A stretch of 15,259 nt of DNA from Akkermansiaceae bacterium UBA7890 (GTDB lineage Bacteria; Verrucomicrobiota; Verrucomicrobiia; Verrucomicrobiales; Akkermansiaceae), in the NCBI GenBank assembly GCA_002501065.1, contig DLRK01000181.1:1-15259 (forward strand), in the 5' to 3' direction. The notes under the pieces are model-generated. The model had not been told where the DNA came from. It was given only the letters and a program-made list of their open reading frames with translations, and did no database searches. The position numbers were made by a program, and so were the translations under genes. Positions 13,846-15,259 of this stretch are shown here, piece after piece. Numbering within the stretch: the stretch's first letter is position 1; each line of letters starts with the position of its first letter.

Positions 13846-15259
13846 ATGAGCAGCAACGACGATCAACTCAACCGCGAGATCGAAATCCTCGAGTCGGTGG
13901 CCGACAAGGGCCCCCTCCAAAAGGCCAGGGTCTACACCAAGCTCTCCGGACCGGGTTGGCTGCAGGGTGCCATCACCCTCGGAGGCGGCTCTCTCGCCGG
14001 CGCTCTCTACCTGGGAACGATTTCCGGCTACAAGCTCATGTGGCTTCAGCCTCTGGCGATGGTCTGCGGGATCATCATGCTGAGCGCAATCGCCTACGTG
14101 ACCCTCTCCACGGGGCAGCGACCCTTTGGCGCCATCAACAAGGGACTCTCGCCCCTGCTGGGGTGGTCGTGGCTCATCGCCGTCATTCTGGCCAATATCG
14201 TGTGGTGCCTGCCGCAATTCAATCTCGGCCGGGCTGCAGTCCAGCAAAACCTCCTGCCAAGCCTGGGAGAAGGTGCCTTTTCCACTGCTGGCATCTGCTG
14301 GGTCCTTTTCATCCTGGCCTTTGCTGTCAACGCTTCCTACGAGGGCGGAAAAAGGGGAATCAAATGGTTCGAACGAATCCTGAAGCTGATGGTGGCCGTC
14401 ATTGTCGGCTCCTTCTTTCTTGTCGTTGTCACTCTCACCACGAAAGGGGCAATTCCCTGGGGAGACATTTTCAGCGGACTCATTCCCAACTTCTCGTATC
14501 TCTTTAATCCCGCACCTGCCTACGCCGAACTCATTGGCTCATCGAGCGCACCGGAGATCTGGAAAGACATCATTTCTGTAAAACAACGGGACATCATCAT
14601 TGCGGCCTTCGGAACAGCGGTTGGCATTAACATGACCTTCCTCCTCCCCTACTCCATGCTCCGTAAGAAGTGGGGCCGGAAGCATCGCGGGCTCGCCATC
14701 TTCGACCTCTCCATCGGACTCTTCGTTCCCTTCGTCATCGCCACCGGCTGTGTTGTCATTGCCTCGGCCTCGCAGTTTCACTCCAAGACGGACGATATCT
14801 TTGACGAGAGCGGAGCCCCTGTTGCGAAGGTCGCGAAAGCTTATCAGGGGTCTCTTGACGGACTCGCCGGCAAGAAGGCCGGGATCGATATCATCAAGGA
14901 CAAGTTCAAATCGAAAATCGAACCGCGCCGCAAATCCCTGAACGGCACCCTAGGTAAATCGTGGAAGGAATCGGAGATTCCCCTCGAGGCCGAGGGAAAT
15001 TGGACCGCCGCGGCCAAGACCGCCCACGCCGATTGGTTGGAGCAGTACCTTGCCCGGAAGATGGAGATCGACGCTGCCATCGCCAGCGCCAAGGACTCCA
15101 TTAACGAGAGCGACCGCAGCATCGCGGCCATGCTCGTCAAGCGAGACAATGCCACCTTCGCAACCAGCCTTGCCCCCCTGACCGGGGATACCGTTGCCCA
15201 GATTGTCTTCGGGATCGGTGTGCTTGGCATGGCCCTCTCGACCATCATCATCCTGATGC
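13846..15259 (+). CDS. Nramp-like transporter, cut by the window end
   Basis: The frame opens at ATG 13846 and runs 471 codons to the window edge without a stop, so the C-terminus is missing. It is a multi-pass membrane protein. A 34-residue cytoplasmic head leads to helix 1 (GPGWLQGAITLGGGSLAG, 35-52), followed by helices at about 62-86, 104-128, 145-165, 178-200, 250-272 and 285-308, with another beginning near 450. GPGWL at helix 1 and the layout of helices 1-6 resemble the Nramp (SLC11) fold. The canonical helix 1 DPGN is LGGGS (45-49), and the helix 6 MPHN region reads VGINMT (G260-N262). About 310-450 is a soluble, charged insertion rich in Ala, Lys, Asp and Glu. Similar Nramp-related proteins occur, from memory, in planctomycetes and relatives; the substrate is unknown. 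Confidence 0.8.
   Translation, partial: MSSNDDQLNREIEILESVADKGPLQKARVYTKLSGPGWLQGAITLGGGSLAGALYLGTISGYKLMWLQPLAMVCGIIMLSAIAYVTLSTGQRPFGAINKGLSPLLGWSWLIAVILANIVWCLPQFNLGRAAVQQNLLPSLGEGAFSTAGICWVLFILAFAVNASYEGGKRGIKWFERILKLMVAVIVGSFFLVVVTLTTKGAIPWGDIFSGLIPNFSYLFNPAPAYAELIGSSSAPEIWKDIISVKQRDIIIAAFGTAVGINMTFLLPYSMLRKKWGRKHRGLAIFDLSIGLFVPFVIATGCVVIASASQFHSKTDDIFDESGAPVAKVAKAYQGSLDGLAGKKAGIDIIKDKFKSKIEPRRKSLNGTLGKSWKESEIPLEAEGNWTAAAKTAHADWLEQYLARKMEIDAAIASAKDSINESDRSIAAMLVKRDNATFATSLAPLTGDTVAQIVFGIGVLGMALSTIIILM

Overview
The window is typical of a GC-rich, free-living member of the PVC group, most likely a Verrucomicrobiota bacterium. The best taxonomic signal is the PSCyt1/DUF1549/DUF1553 protein paired with a DUF1501 protein, a pairing expanded in Planctomycetota and Verrucomicrobiota. 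An unusual Nramp-like transporter of a type I associate with the same group, and mostly Shine-Dalgarno-poor gene starts, agree with this. Placement below phylum is not possible from the window alone. I see no insertion sequence, prophage gene, CRISPR array or other mobile element.

Layout. (1) 29-105: tRNA-Pro(UGG) on the minus strand. (2) 320-5214, plus strand: a two-gene operon with ATGA overlap, encoding a secreted cytochrome-like PSCyt1/DUF1549/discoidin-like/DUF1553 protein and a Tat-exported DUF1501 protein. These probably act together outside the cytoplasm, possibly on carbohydrate. (3) 5286-7578, minus strand: hisD (histidinol dehydrogenase), then, 1 nt downstream, a family 2 glycosyltransferase with a C-terminal Rossmann-like domain. 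(4) 7815-9600, plus strand: two overlapping, unrecognised paralogous membrane proteins with two CxxC pairs, membrane segments and a TPR-like helical segment. (5) 9716-12821, minus strand: a cytochrome c oxidase biogenesis operon in the order cyoE/ctaB (heme O synthase), a cysteine-free Sco-like protein, a Sco/thioredoxin-like protein with CPYC, and a DUF420/CtaM-like protein carrying an EF-hand-type loop. (6) 12926-13747, plus strand: a xylose-isomerase-like TIM-barrel sugar isomerase/epimerase. (7) 13846 to the window end, plus strand: an Nramp-like multi-pass transporter, cut by the window edge.

The oxidase assembly operon is the most coherent functional unit. CyoE makes heme O, Sco proteins normally deliver copper or reduce the CuA cysteines, and CtaM is needed for maturation of some heme-copper oxidases. 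Its oddities are a Sco-like protein with every metal ligand replaced beside one that keeps two Cys and a His, and a calcium-binding-type loop in the CtaM homologue. The other main leads are the Nramp-like transporter, whose canonical metal-binding motifs are replaced and which carries a large soluble insertion, and the unrecognised paralogous membrane pair. No stretch longer than about 240 bases lacks a gene. The largest gaps are 106-319 and 7579-7814.
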